Origin: Hyphomicrobiales bacterium
GTDB taxonomy: Bacteria > Pseudomonadota > Alphaproteobacteria > Rhizobiales > Aestuariivirgaceae
DNA length: 5,896 bases
Direction of reading: 5' to 3'
Assembly (NCBI GenBank): GCA_025356765.1
Contig: JANXRO010000337.1
Coordinates: 1-5,896, forward strand
A program made the position numbers and the translations under genes. A model generated the notes under the pieces. It did not search any database. It saw nothing but the letters and a program-made list of their open reading frames with translations, and was not told the DNA's origin. How positions within the stretch are numbered: the stretch's first letter is position 1; each line of letters opens with the position of its first letter. Positions 1 through 5,896 of the stretch are shown here, piece by piece.

Positions 1-11
1 TGTCAAGAGGG

Positions 12-608
12 TTAAAGCAATTTCAGGCTTTTCAGCTCAGCTCTTAAATTCTCTGGCGTGGTGAAGTGATGCGCTTTCATGCCCACAGCTTCAGCGCCTT
101 TTACGTTTTTCAACGAATCATCAATGAACAAACACTCTGCCGCGGTGAGTTTGTTGCGCTTTAGGCAGAGCTCAAAAATTGCCGCGTCTGGCTTGATCAG
201 CTTTTCATCGCCAGACACAACAATATCTTTGAACAGATCTAAAAAGGGATAATTCAATTTCGTTTCGCGAAACTTGTCTTGGTTCCAATTGGTAATCGCA
301 TAAAGCGGCGTTTTATTTTTATGCAAGGCTTCCAGAATATCAACAGTGCCTGTAATCGCACCGGGAATCATTTCGCTCCACCGCGTGTCATAGGCTGAAA
401 TTTCATCAGTATACTGAGGATGTTCAGCGTGAAGAAGTTTCACGGCATCTGCAAAACTGCGGCCACGGTCTTGTTCTACGTTCCAATCATGGTTGCACAC
501 ATTGGCCAAAAACCATTCCATTTTTTCTGTATCAGAAAATAGTTTGCGATAAAGATGGCGCGGGTCCCACGCTATCAAAACCATTCCGATATCGAAAATG
601 ACGTTCAT
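12..608 (-). CDS. HAD-superfamily hydrolase (2-haloacid dehalogenase/YihX-like, subfamily IA type)
   Basis: This 198-residue protein is a probable cytoplasmic phosphatase or dehalogenase of the HAD superfamily. Members use an Asp nucleophile that forms a covalent aspartyl intermediate. Visible motifs are motif I FDIGMVL with nucleophile Asp6, motif II around Thr106-Asn107 in AITNWN, motif III Lys139-Pro140 in LIKPD, and motif IV FIDDS with Asp163-Asp164 for Mg2+ binding. Residues about 15-90 form the helical cap expected of subfamily I. The length is normal and the protein is complete. The second Asp of the usual DxD motif is replaced by Gly8, as in YihX-like and epoxide-hydrolase N-domain relatives, so I cannot say which substrate is used. 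The ATG follows the smc stop codon directly, and a GAGG lies 8 bases upstream inside the smc 3' end, which implies translational coupling. It is probably the last gene of the operon visible here. The family call is firm; substrate and physiological role are unknown. Confidence 0.9.
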   Translation of the reverse strand: MNVIFDIGMVLIAWDPRHLYRKLFSDTEKMEWFLANVCNHDWNVEQDRGRSFADAVKLLHAEHPQYTDEISAYDTRWSEMIPGAITGTVDILEALHKNKTPLYAITNWNQDKFRETKLNYPFLDLFKDIVVSGDEKLIKPDAAIFELCLKRNKLTAAECLFIDDSLKNVKGAEAVGMKAHHFTTPENLRAELKSLKLL

Positions 609-3600
609 TCAGCTGGCCTCTGCCACAAGCTCTGCGGCTTCTTCCAAATTCACAGACACCAATTGTGAAACGCCGCGTTCCATCATTGTCACACCAAACA
701 AGCGGTTCATGCGCGCCATGGTGAGGGGGTGATGGGTGATGATCAGAAAGCGCGTTTCCGTGCGCTGAAGCATGGCGTCCAGCAAATTGCAGAACCGTTC
801 AACGTTATGGTCATCCAACGGCGCATCAACTTCATCCAACACGCAAATGGGTGAAGGATTGGTGAGGAACACGGCGAAAATAAGCGACAAGGCGGTCAAT
901 GTTTGTTCACCGCCCGAAAGCAGAGACAAGGTTGTTGGCTTTTTGCCGGGCGGGTTGCATAGCAATTCAAGGCCGGCTTCTAACGGGTCATCCGACTCAA
1001 TCAATTGCAATTCCGCTTTACCGCCGCCGAACAATGTTGTGAAAAGTTCGCCAAACTTTTGGTTCACGGTATCAAATGCGTCAAGCAGCCGTTGGCGGCC
1101 CTCACGGTTTAACGAACCAATGCCGCCGCGCAATTTGGCAATGGCCTGCACCAATTCATCTTTTTCGAATTTCATTTTATCAAGCTGTTCGCCAACGGCG
1201 GTTGCTTCTTCATCCGCCCGCAAATTGACAGCGCCTAAACGTTCACGCTCATCGCGCAGCGACACAAGCTTTTTTTCAATATCATCGGCGGCAGGCAGGT
1301 TCCCTGCTTCAACGCCCACCTGTGCCAAAACCTCTTCGGGTTGGCACATCAATGTTTCGGTGATGCGGCTGGCGCAATGATGATGGCGGCTGGTTGAACC
1401 TTCAAGCCTTGCGCCCAAGCGTGCGTGGTCTTCGCGCGTTGTTGCGGCTTGTTCTTGGGCTTGCCTCAAAGCCTGATCGGCGGCGCGGACATTGTTTTCA
1501 GCTTCGGCTAATTTATCAGATGCGGCTTTGCGTTCACCTTCGGCTTCGGCCAGAAGGTTCATCAACTTTAAGCGCTTGTCTGCCAATTGCTGGGGCATTT
1601 GGCTCAATTCAGAAATTGCCGCTTCCGTTTCAGCAACGCGCTTTTCCAATTGTTGGGTTTGCTCTTTGGCTTTTTGCGCACGCGCCTTCCACTGATCTTG
1701 CTCTGCGGCAATCGATTTGACACGATCAAAACGCATTTTGGCTTCGCGCTCCAAGCCATCATGCTTGGCGCGGGCTTCGGCATAGGTTGCGCGTTGCGTA
1801 TTCAGAATATCGTGATTGGCCTGCACATCTTGCGTTAAGCCATCATTGGCGGGCAGGGCGGCAAATTGTTGTGAAGAGCTATTATGGCTTTCACGCGCTT
1901 CAACCAATTGCGCATTGGCATTGCGGGCTGCTTCTTCAAGCGCTGAAGTTTGGGCTGCACTTTCCGCCAAGCGCCTTTCATGGGCTTGCAAGGCTTTTCT
2001 GGCCACATCGAGGGCCGCCGTGCTGGTGCGCCACGCTTCACGCTTTTCGCGTTCAGAACGGGCACCATTTTCAACTGATGTTCGCGCCAGATCAAATTCA
2101 GCCTTGGCCGTATCACTTGCGCCAAGGGCGTGTTTCATATCCTGCTCAATCTGGATCAAGCGATTGCGTTCGGCCAAACGTTTGGCTGCTGCACTGGGCG
2201 CATCGGCCGCTGCGGTAAAGCCATCCCAGCGCCACAAATCGCCTTCGACTGAAACCAAACGCTGGCCGGGCCTCAATTGCGGTTGAAGGGCTGCACCCAC
2301 GCCGCGGGAGACAACACCAATGTGAGATAAAATTCGCGCCAAGGCCGCAGGGCCTTTAACAAATTGCCCAAGGGGTGCAGCATCTGCGGGAAGGGACGCC
2401 GTTTCATCCAGCGGGGGAAGGCCACGCCAAAACACCGGCGCACCTTCATCTGATGATGCTTCAATATCTTCGCCTAAGCCTGCGCCCAACGCGGCTTCAT
2501 AACCCTGTTGCACATTCAGCTGATCAACCAATGATGGCCATAAATCACCGCCACCGGCTTTCAGCAAATTCGTCAGTGTACGGACTTCTGTCTGCAACCG
2601 ATCAGCTTTGCGCCGTGCATCATCATGGGCTTGGCGTTTATCGGCCTCCAATTGACGCGCCACGCGCAACGACAATTCAGCCACACCTGCAGATTGTTCG
2701 GATTCGCTGACCACGCTTTCAGCATGGGTTACGGCCTTAATAAGAATTTCACCATCTGCGTTGGAGCCGATGCGATTTGATAATTCGGTTTGACGCAGCG
2801 CAATGTCTGCTGCCTGTTTTTCAATGCGAGACACGCGGGCTTGATGTTCAGCAAGGGTTCGTTCGAATGCAGCGCGTTGGGCCGAAAGTTCAGCCAAGCG
2901 ATTGTTGGCAGCATCTGCTGCCTCTTGCGCCAAGGCCAGCGATGCCGCGGCTTGTTGCAAAATGATGGCCGCTTCTTCACGGTGGCTTTGATCGGCACCA
3001 ATGGCGCTGTTCAGTTGTTCGGCTTCGGCAAGAAGCGTTGCAATCACGCCATCTGTATCTTGCACCAATTCTTCTTCGCGGCGCAAATCATTGGCGGCTT
3101 GGGTGCGGCGTTGCTTCAGTTCGCTAAGCCGCGCTTCAACACGTTTTTCTTCTTCATCCAGATTTGAGCGTTCAATCGTCATGCGTTGCAGAACAGCGGC
3201 GCGAACCGCCTCTTGTTCACGCAAGCTGGGAAGAACCTCGCCCAATTCATCACGGGCACGCAATTTGGTGGAGGCTGCAACCGTGTGTTCAGCAAGAATT
3301 AAAGTGGCCGCTTCCAAAGCTTTTGTATCTGCGGCCATGGCATCAGCAGCGTCTCGCCATGCAACGAACAGCCCTGATGCTTCAAGCTTTCTGATATCGC
3401 CCGAGATTTGTTTGTATTTCACGGCTTGGCGGGCTTGGCGTTTTAAGCTGGCCAATTGGCTTTCAAGCTGGGCCTGCACATCATCCAGCCGCGCCAGATT
3501 GGCTTCGGCGGCTTTGAGTTTTAGTTCCGCTTCATGCCTTCTGGTATGAAGGCCGGTGATGCCTGCAGCCTCTTCCAGAATCAACCTGCGCGCTTGCGGC

Positions 3601-4067
3601 TTGGCGTTGATAATTTCAGAAATCTGGCCTTGGCGCACCAAGGCTGGTGAACGCGAGCCCGTTGAAGCATCCGCAAACAAAAGCTGCACATCACGCGCTC
3701 GCACTTCAGAACCATTCACGCGGTAGGTTGAACCTTGATCACGCACAATGGCACGCGAAATTTCAATCATCTCAGAATCATTATAAGATGGCGGGGCAGA
3801 ACGATCTTCGTTACCCATTGTCACCAAAACTTCGGCCATGTTGCGGGCCGGGCGTTGGGTGGTGCCTGAGAAGATCACATCTTCCATGCCTGAGGCGCGC
3901 ATGGATTTATACGAGTTTTCACCCATCACCCAACGCAGTGCTTCAAGCAAATTGGATTTGCCACAGCCGTTTGGCCCCACAACACCTGTGAGGCCTTTTT
4001 CGATGATCAGTTCGGTGGGCTCGACGAAGGATTTAAAACCTGTGAGCTTTAGTTTTGCAAATCTCAT
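609..4067 (-). CDS. smc: Chromosome segregation/condensation ATPase Smc
   Basis: Smc is the ATPase of the bacterial condensin complex. It dimerises through its hinge, binds ScpA/ScpB and organises and separates sister chromosomes on the nucleoid. The 1152 residues show the whole architecture. The N-terminal head has Walker A GPNGCGKS (31-38) and the Q-loop region RQGQIS (145-150). A long Ala/Glu/Gln/Arg-rich coiled coil follows (about 170-505), then a compact hinge (about 508-622), a returning coiled coil (about 625-960), and the C-terminal head. That head carries signature LSGGEQ (1050-1055) and Walker B VLDEVD with Asp1078 and catalytic Glu1079, then a D-loop. The start MRFAKLKLTGFKSF is the classical Smc N-terminus and has a GAGG 4 bases upstream. 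Length fits alphaproteobacterial Smc. Neither scpA nor scpB is in the window. The coiled coil gives long open antisense frames that are not genes. The reading frame is intact, with no sign of truncation or frameshift. Confidence 0.98.
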   Translation of the reverse strand: MRFAKLKLTGFKSFVEPTELIIEKGLTGVVGPNGCGKSNLLEALRWVMGENSYKSMRASGMEDVIFSGTTQRPARNMAEVLVTMGNEDRSAPPSYNDSEMIEISRAIVRDQGSTYRVNGSEVRARDVQLLFADASTGSRSPALVRQGQISEIINAKPQARRLILEEAAGITGLHTRRHEAELKLKAAEANLARLDDVQAQLESQLASLKRQARQAVKYKQISGDIRKLEASGLFVAWRDAADAMAADTKALEAATLILAEHTVAASTKLRARDELGEVLPSLREQEAVRAAVLQRMTIERSNLDEEEKRVEARLSELKQRRTQAANDLRREEELVQDTDGVIATLLAEAEQLNSAIGADQSHREEAAIILQQAAASLALAQEAADAANNRLAELSAQRAAFERTLAEHQARVSRIEKQAADIALRQTELSNRIGSNADGEILIKAVTHAESVVSESEQSAGVAELSLRVARQLEADKRQAHDDARRKADRLQTEVRTLTNLLKAGGGDLWPSLVDQLNVQQGYEAALGAGLGEDIEASSDEGAPVFWRGLPPLDETASLPADAAPLGQFVKGPAALARILSHIGVVSRGVGAALQPQLRPGQRLVSVEGDLWRWDGFTAAADAPSAAAKRLAERNRLIQIEQDMKHALGASDTAKAEFDLARTSVENGARSEREKREAWRTSTAALDVARKALQAHERRLAESAAQTSALEEAARNANAQLVEARESHNSSSQQFAALPANDGLTQDVQANHDILNTQRATYAEARAKHDGLEREAKMRFDRVKSIAAEQDQWKARAQKAKEQTQQLEKRVAETEAAISELSQMPQQLADKRLKLMNLLAEAEGERKAASDKLAEAENNVRAADQALRQAQEQAATTREDHARLGARLEGSTSRHHHCASRITETLMCQPEEVLAQVGVEAGNLPAADDIEKKLVSLRDERERLGAVNLRADEEATAVGEQLDKMKFEKDELVQAIAKLRGGIGSLNREGRQRLLDAFDTVNQKFGELFTTLFGGGKAELQLIESDDPLEAGLELLCNPPGKKPTTLSLLSGGEQTLTALSLIFAVFLTNPSPICVLDEVDAPLDDHNVERFCNLLDAMLQRTETRFLIITHHPLTMARMNRLFGVTMMERGVSQLVSVNLEEAAELVAEAS
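617..620 (-). promoter_or_regulatory. Ribosome binding site of the HAD gene inside smc
   Basis: On the minus strand GAGG lies 8 bases before the HAD ATG, within the last codons of smc. The smc stop TGA (609-611) is directly followed by the ATG (606-608), giving TGAATG. This arrangement favours termination-reinitiation. Confidence 0.55.
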
Positions 4068-4071
4068 TGCC

Positions 4072-4075
4072 CCTC
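4072..4075 (-). promoter_or_regulatory. Ribosome binding site of smc
   Basis: On the minus strand the run GAGGGG sits in the 22-base gap between dsbA and smc, with its GAGG core 4 bases before the smc ATG. The spacing is on the short side. It supports the family-typical MRF start of Smc. Confidence 0.5.
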
Positions 4076-4089
4076 GTCTGCCCTCTGAA

Positions 4090-4722
4090 TTATTTCAACA
4101 ATGGATCAATGATGGCTTTCATCGCATCATAGGTGCGTTCGCCTTCATAGGATTTGCCAGCTACGAAAATTGTCGGAATGCCAGAGATGCCATAGTTCTT
4201 CGAGGCTTTATCGCGAACAGCCATAATGCCCTTTACAATTTTTTCGTTTTTCAGGCAGGCTTCAAAATCAGCTGACGACATGCCCGCTTGTTGGGCGATG
4301 CTTTTCAAACCGTTAAACGCATCAGGCACCCATTTTTCTTGGGTTGTAAAAAATGCGTCGAGCAAGGGGAAATATTTTTCCTTCGGTGCGCAACGGGCCA
4401 CCATAAATGCGGCCAAGCCTTGATCATTGTGCGGATATTCGCGGAAAATAAATTTAACCGTGCCTTTGTCAATGTAGTCTGTTTTCAGTTTTGTATAGAC
4501 GTCTTTGTAAAACGCCGCACAATGAGGGCAGGAGGCAGAGCCATATTCAATAATGGTTACTTTGGCTGTATCTGGGCCAACAGACATATCGCCCTCTTCA
4601 GGAGGCGTGGCCAGATCAGATAAATCAATCTTCGGCTTGTCTTCAGCAAAAGCGGGCGAGGTTGCTCCCAAAGCCAAAACGGCTGAGGCTTGAAGCAAAT
4701 TGCGGCGGGTTGTGGTTTTCAT
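4090..4722 (-). CDS. dsbA: Secreted DsbA-like thiol:disulfide oxidoreductase (Thioredoxin_4 type)
   Basis: This is a probable periplasmic thioredoxin-fold protein that introduces disulfide bonds into exported proteins. Residues 1-26 form a signal peptide: twin Arg at 6-7 in TRRNLLQ, a hydrophobic stretch ASAVLALGA, and a likely cleavage site after AFA (26/27). The mature part has the redox motif C65-P66-H67-C68 after a beta-strand (VTIIEYGSASC). A helical insertion follows (about 100-175), then the cis-Pro loop GIPTIFV with Pro183. Two further cysteines, C111 and C156, lie in the helical insertion and may form a second disulfide. At 210 residues it is complete and of normal size. The ATG has an AGGA 7 bases upstream, inside the end of dciA, and starts 2 bases after the dciA stop, so the two are probably coupled. 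No dsbB partner is visible. A disulfide isomerase or reductase role (ScsC/BdbD-like) cannot be excluded from the sequence. The symbol is a family-level assignment. Confidence 0.88.
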   Translation of the reverse strand: MKTTTRRNLLQASAVLALGATSPAFAEDKPKIDLSDLATPPEEGDMSVGPDTAKVTIIEYGSASCPHCAAFYKDVYTKLKTDYIDKGTVKFIFREYPHNDQGLAAFMVARCAPKEKYFPLLDAFFTTQEKWVPDAFNGLKSIAQQAGMSSADFEACLKNEKIVKGIMAVRDKASKNYGISGIPTIFVAGKSYEGERTYDAMKAIIDPLLK

Positions 4723-4724
4723 GG

Positions 4725-5249
4725 TTATTTCCTACTCGAAGTTGGGTGGGTGGCAAAACCCCTATTTTCTCCTGTGGAGAACGGGGCTGGGGTTGGGCCT
4801 TTGGGGGCTGTGTGCTGGGCAAGCTTGGCCAGCGCTGCTTTTAAATGTTCATCTTCAATGCTTTCAAATTTTTCATCCCAAGCGGCTTTGGCCACCTGGC
4901 TCATCGGGCGTTTTATGGGTTTGGGCATGTCGGGCAGATCTGCGGTTTGAATAACTTTTATCGCTGAAATTGCGCCATAGCCTAAAAACTGGTTTAGTTT
5001 TTCAATGATGCGCGGAATTTCATATTGCACCTCCAAGGCGCGGCCTGCCTTGGCTTTGAGTGTTAGCGTTCCGCCTTGTTTCTGTGCGCCACCTTGGGTT
5101 GGCCATTTGATTTTGTCGGGCGTGGCCACGCTGGCCACAGCTTCGCCCACGATCAGGCTCCATTGCGCAGCCAACTGTTCGCTGGCAAAGCCATGGCGTT
5201 GGAACGCGGCTTTGGCAATAAGGCTGAAGTGTTTGTTGAGAGTTTCCAT
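4725..5249 (-). CDS. dciA: DUF721/DciA-family protein (probable replicative helicase loader/operator)
   Basis: This 174-residue protein has a DUF721 (DciA) domain at about residues 4-101. DciA proteins interact with the replicative helicase DnaB and help load it at the origin; they replace DnaC/DnaI in most bacteria. Seen here are the N-terminal helix and RHGF turn (18-21), the conserved W30 and IVG (33-35) of the LAAQWSLIVGEAVAS stretch, the KIKWP segment (46-50), a beta-rich LTLKAKAGRALEVQYE (62-77), and a helix plus strand IIEKLNQFLGYGAISAIKVI (81-100). The remaining 70 residues are a charged, Pro-rich tail, probably disordered. I chose the ATG at 5247-5249. The frame stays open upstream to 5339, but that would overlap mutY, and the family's N-terminal helix begins at this Met. 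No clear Shine-Dalgarno precedes it. It is divergent from mutY and the first gene of the dsbA-smc-HAD unit. The helicase-loading role is inferred from the family. Confidence 0.82.
   Translation of the reverse strand: METLNKHFSLIAKAAFQRHGFASEQLAAQWSLIVGEAVASVATPDKIKWPTQGGAQKQGGTLTLKAKAGRALEVQYEIPRIIEKLNQFLGYGAISAIKVIQTADLPDMPKPIKRPMSQVAKAAWDEKFESIEDEHLKAALAKLAQHTAPKGPTPAPFSTGENRGFATHPTSSRK
4730..4733 (-). promoter_or_regulatory. Ribosome binding site of dsbA inside the dciA 3' end
   Basis: On the minus strand AGGA lies 7 bases before the dsbA ATG and within the last codons of dciA. With only 2 bases between the dciA stop and the dsbA start, ribosomes finishing dciA can reinitiate here. It is the best Shine-Dalgarno match in the window and supports the chosen dsbA start. 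Confidence 0.65.
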
Positions 5250-5278
5250 CGTGTTGAAACAATAATTGACGGAAAACC
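5250..5278. promoter_or_regulatory. Divergent dciA/mutY intergenic region (29 bp)
   Basis: These 29 bases separate the divergent start codons of dciA and mutY. The stretch is AT-rich (ACAATAATTG in its middle) compared with the flanks. For mutY, a TTGAGA at 5236-5241 and an AATAAT at 5261-5266 resemble -35 and -10 boxes, but the 19-base spacer is long and the -35 lies inside dciA. That would give a very short mutY leader. For dciA I see no convincing box in this interval, so its promoter probably lies within the mutY 5' coding region. The region is likely regulatory by position; the exact boxes are tentative. Confidence 0.35.
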
Positions 5279-5896
5279 ATGGCAGAACAAGGGCCAAATT
5301 CAGAATTAACAAACGCGCTTTTGCGGTGGTATGACGCACATTCGCGCAAACTGCCTTGGCGCTTGGATGTGTCTGACCCCTATAAAACCTGGCTTTCAGA
5401 AATTATGCTGCAACAAACAACGGTTGCGGCGGTTAAAGATTATTTTTTGAAATTTCTCAAGCTGTGGCCACGCATTGAAGATTTGGCCAAAGCCCCGCTG
5501 GATGATGTTTTAAAAGCTTGGGCGGGGCTTGGCTATTATGCACGAGCGCGCAATCTTCATGCTTGCGCAAATGTGATTGTGGCCGAACACGGCGGCACAT
5601 TTCCGCAAACAGTTTCTGGCTTGGCCAAGTTGCCAGGCGTTGGTTCTTATACATCTGCTGCCATCGCGGCCATTGCTTTTGATGTTCCGGCGGCGGCAGT
5701 TGATGGCAATGTAGAACGTGTGATCAGCCGCTATTACGGGTTGGAACAACCTTTGCCGCAATCCAAGCCAGATATCAAAGAACTCACTCAGCGCCTGGTG
5801 CCCGAAAATCGTGCGGGCGATTTTGCCCAAGCACTTATGGATTTGGGTGCCACCATTTGCACGCCGAAATCACCCGAATGTGGCCGCTGTCCGTGG
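5279..5896 (+). CDS. mutY: Adenine DNA glycosylase MutY (5' part, cut by window end)
   Basis: MutY removes adenine mispaired with 8-oxoguanine and so prevents G:C to T:A mutations. The first 206 residues are present. Visible are the substrate-binding PWR (26-28), catalytic Glu41 in SEIMLQQT, AGLGYYARARNL (82-93), the helix-hairpin-helix LPGVGSYTSAAI (118-129), and catalytic Asp142 in VDGNV. Three of the four [4Fe-4S] cysteines are seen: C194, C201 and C204, with spacing C-x6-C-x2-C. The fourth should lie about five residues past Cys204, just outside the window, as should the C-terminal NUDIX-like 8-oxoG recognition domain. The start is the first ATG after an in-frame TGA at 5267-5269, so no longer N-terminus is possible. 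A weak GGA (5271-5273) lies 5 bases upstream. The glycosylase identity is secure because the sequence follows E. coli MutY closely, including the VDGNV and ICTPKSPEC segments; Nth lacks this combination. The gene is intact as far as it can be read. Confidence 0.97.
   Translation, partial: MAEQGPNSELTNALLRWYDAHSRKLPWRLDVSDPYKTWLSEIMLQQTTVAAVKDYFLKFLKLWPRIEDLAKAPLDDVLKAWAGLGYYARARNLHACANVIVAEHGGTFPQTVSGLAKLPGVGSYTSAAIAAIAFDVPAAAVDGNVERVISRYYGLEQPLPQSKPDIKELTQRLVPENRAGDFAQALMDLGATICTPKSPECGRCPW

Noticed and set aside
1..11. Possible terminator after the HAD gene
   Set aside because: Only 11 bases are available downstream of the stop, and no hairpin can be judged.
772..1380. Plus-strand open frame of 202 codons
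   Set aside because: It lies antisense to the conserved Smc head and adjoining coil. Its Ser/Asn-rich translation shows no recognisable motif and is what antisense of Ala/Glu/Leu codons gives.
1816..2286. Plus-strand open frame of 156 codons
   Set aside because: It is antisense to the Smc coiled coil and hinge end, with no motif and no operon context.
1835..3001. Smc coiled coil considered as tandem repeats or a separate protein
   Set aside because: The apparent repetition is heptad-like protein periodicity, not DNA repeats, and the frame is continuous from Walker A to Walker B.
3001..3549. Plus-strand open frame of 182 codons, rich in Ser, Ala and Arg
   Set aside because: It is antisense to the Smc coiled coil; the low-complexity composition mirrors the coiled-coil codons, and no domain is visible.
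3838..4275. Plus-strand open frame of 145 codons spanning the smc-dsbA junction
   Set aside because: It overlaps two well-supported genes on the other strand, including the Walker A region, and its translation resembles no known family.
5250..5339. N-terminal extension of the dciA frame by 30 residues, with a hydrophobic stretch resembling a signal peptide
   Set aside because: It overlaps the first 61 bases of mutY on the other strand, which is a secure gene. The DUF721 N-terminal helix starts at the later Met, and a DNA-replication protein should not be exported.
5510..5830. Minus-strand open frame of 106 codons inside mutY
   Set aside because: It is antisense to the catalytic core of MutY and has no recognisable motif.

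Overview
The window is a gene-dense stretch of a bacterial chromosome that looks alphaproteobacterial. The evidence is the gene set and order: mutY diverging from a DUF721/DciA-type gene, followed by a DsbA-like thiol oxidoreductase, smc and a HAD hydrolase. From general knowledge this order is typical of Alphaproteobacteria. The compact Smc hinge and the style of the HAD protein also fit that class. Base composition looks moderate, near 50% GC by eye, so this is not a very GC-rich member. I cannot name the genus.

Layout, left to right: bases 1-11 hold nothing recognisable. A HAD-superfamily hydrolase (12-608), the chromosome-organising ATPase Smc (609-4067), a secreted DsbA-like protein (4090-4722) and a DciA/DUF721 protein (4725-5249) all lie on the minus strand, so transcription runs from right to left. 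From 5279 to the right edge, on the plus strand, lies the 5' part of mutY, cut off by the window end. No stretch above about 30 bases lacks a gene. I see no RNA gene, mobile element, CRISPR array or long repeat.

The four minus-strand genes are packed like one transcription unit. dciA stop to dsbA start is 2 bases, dsbA to smc is 22 bases, and the smc stop TGA is followed directly by the ATG of the HAD gene. mutY and dciA start back to back with 29 bases between them, so their promoters must be compact or lie within each other's 5' coding sequence.

Functionally the block combines DNA repair (MutY, A from 8-oxoG:A), replication (DciA, replicative helicase loading) and chromosome folding (Smc). 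An envelope redox protein and a small-molecule phosphatase-like enzyme sit in the same transcript. This is a conserved housekeeping neighbourhood. I found no sign of an undescribed system. The points worth a second look are details: a Tat-like leader and a second Cys pair in the DsbA protein, a reduced Smc hinge, a Gly in HAD motif I, and the tight gene junctions.
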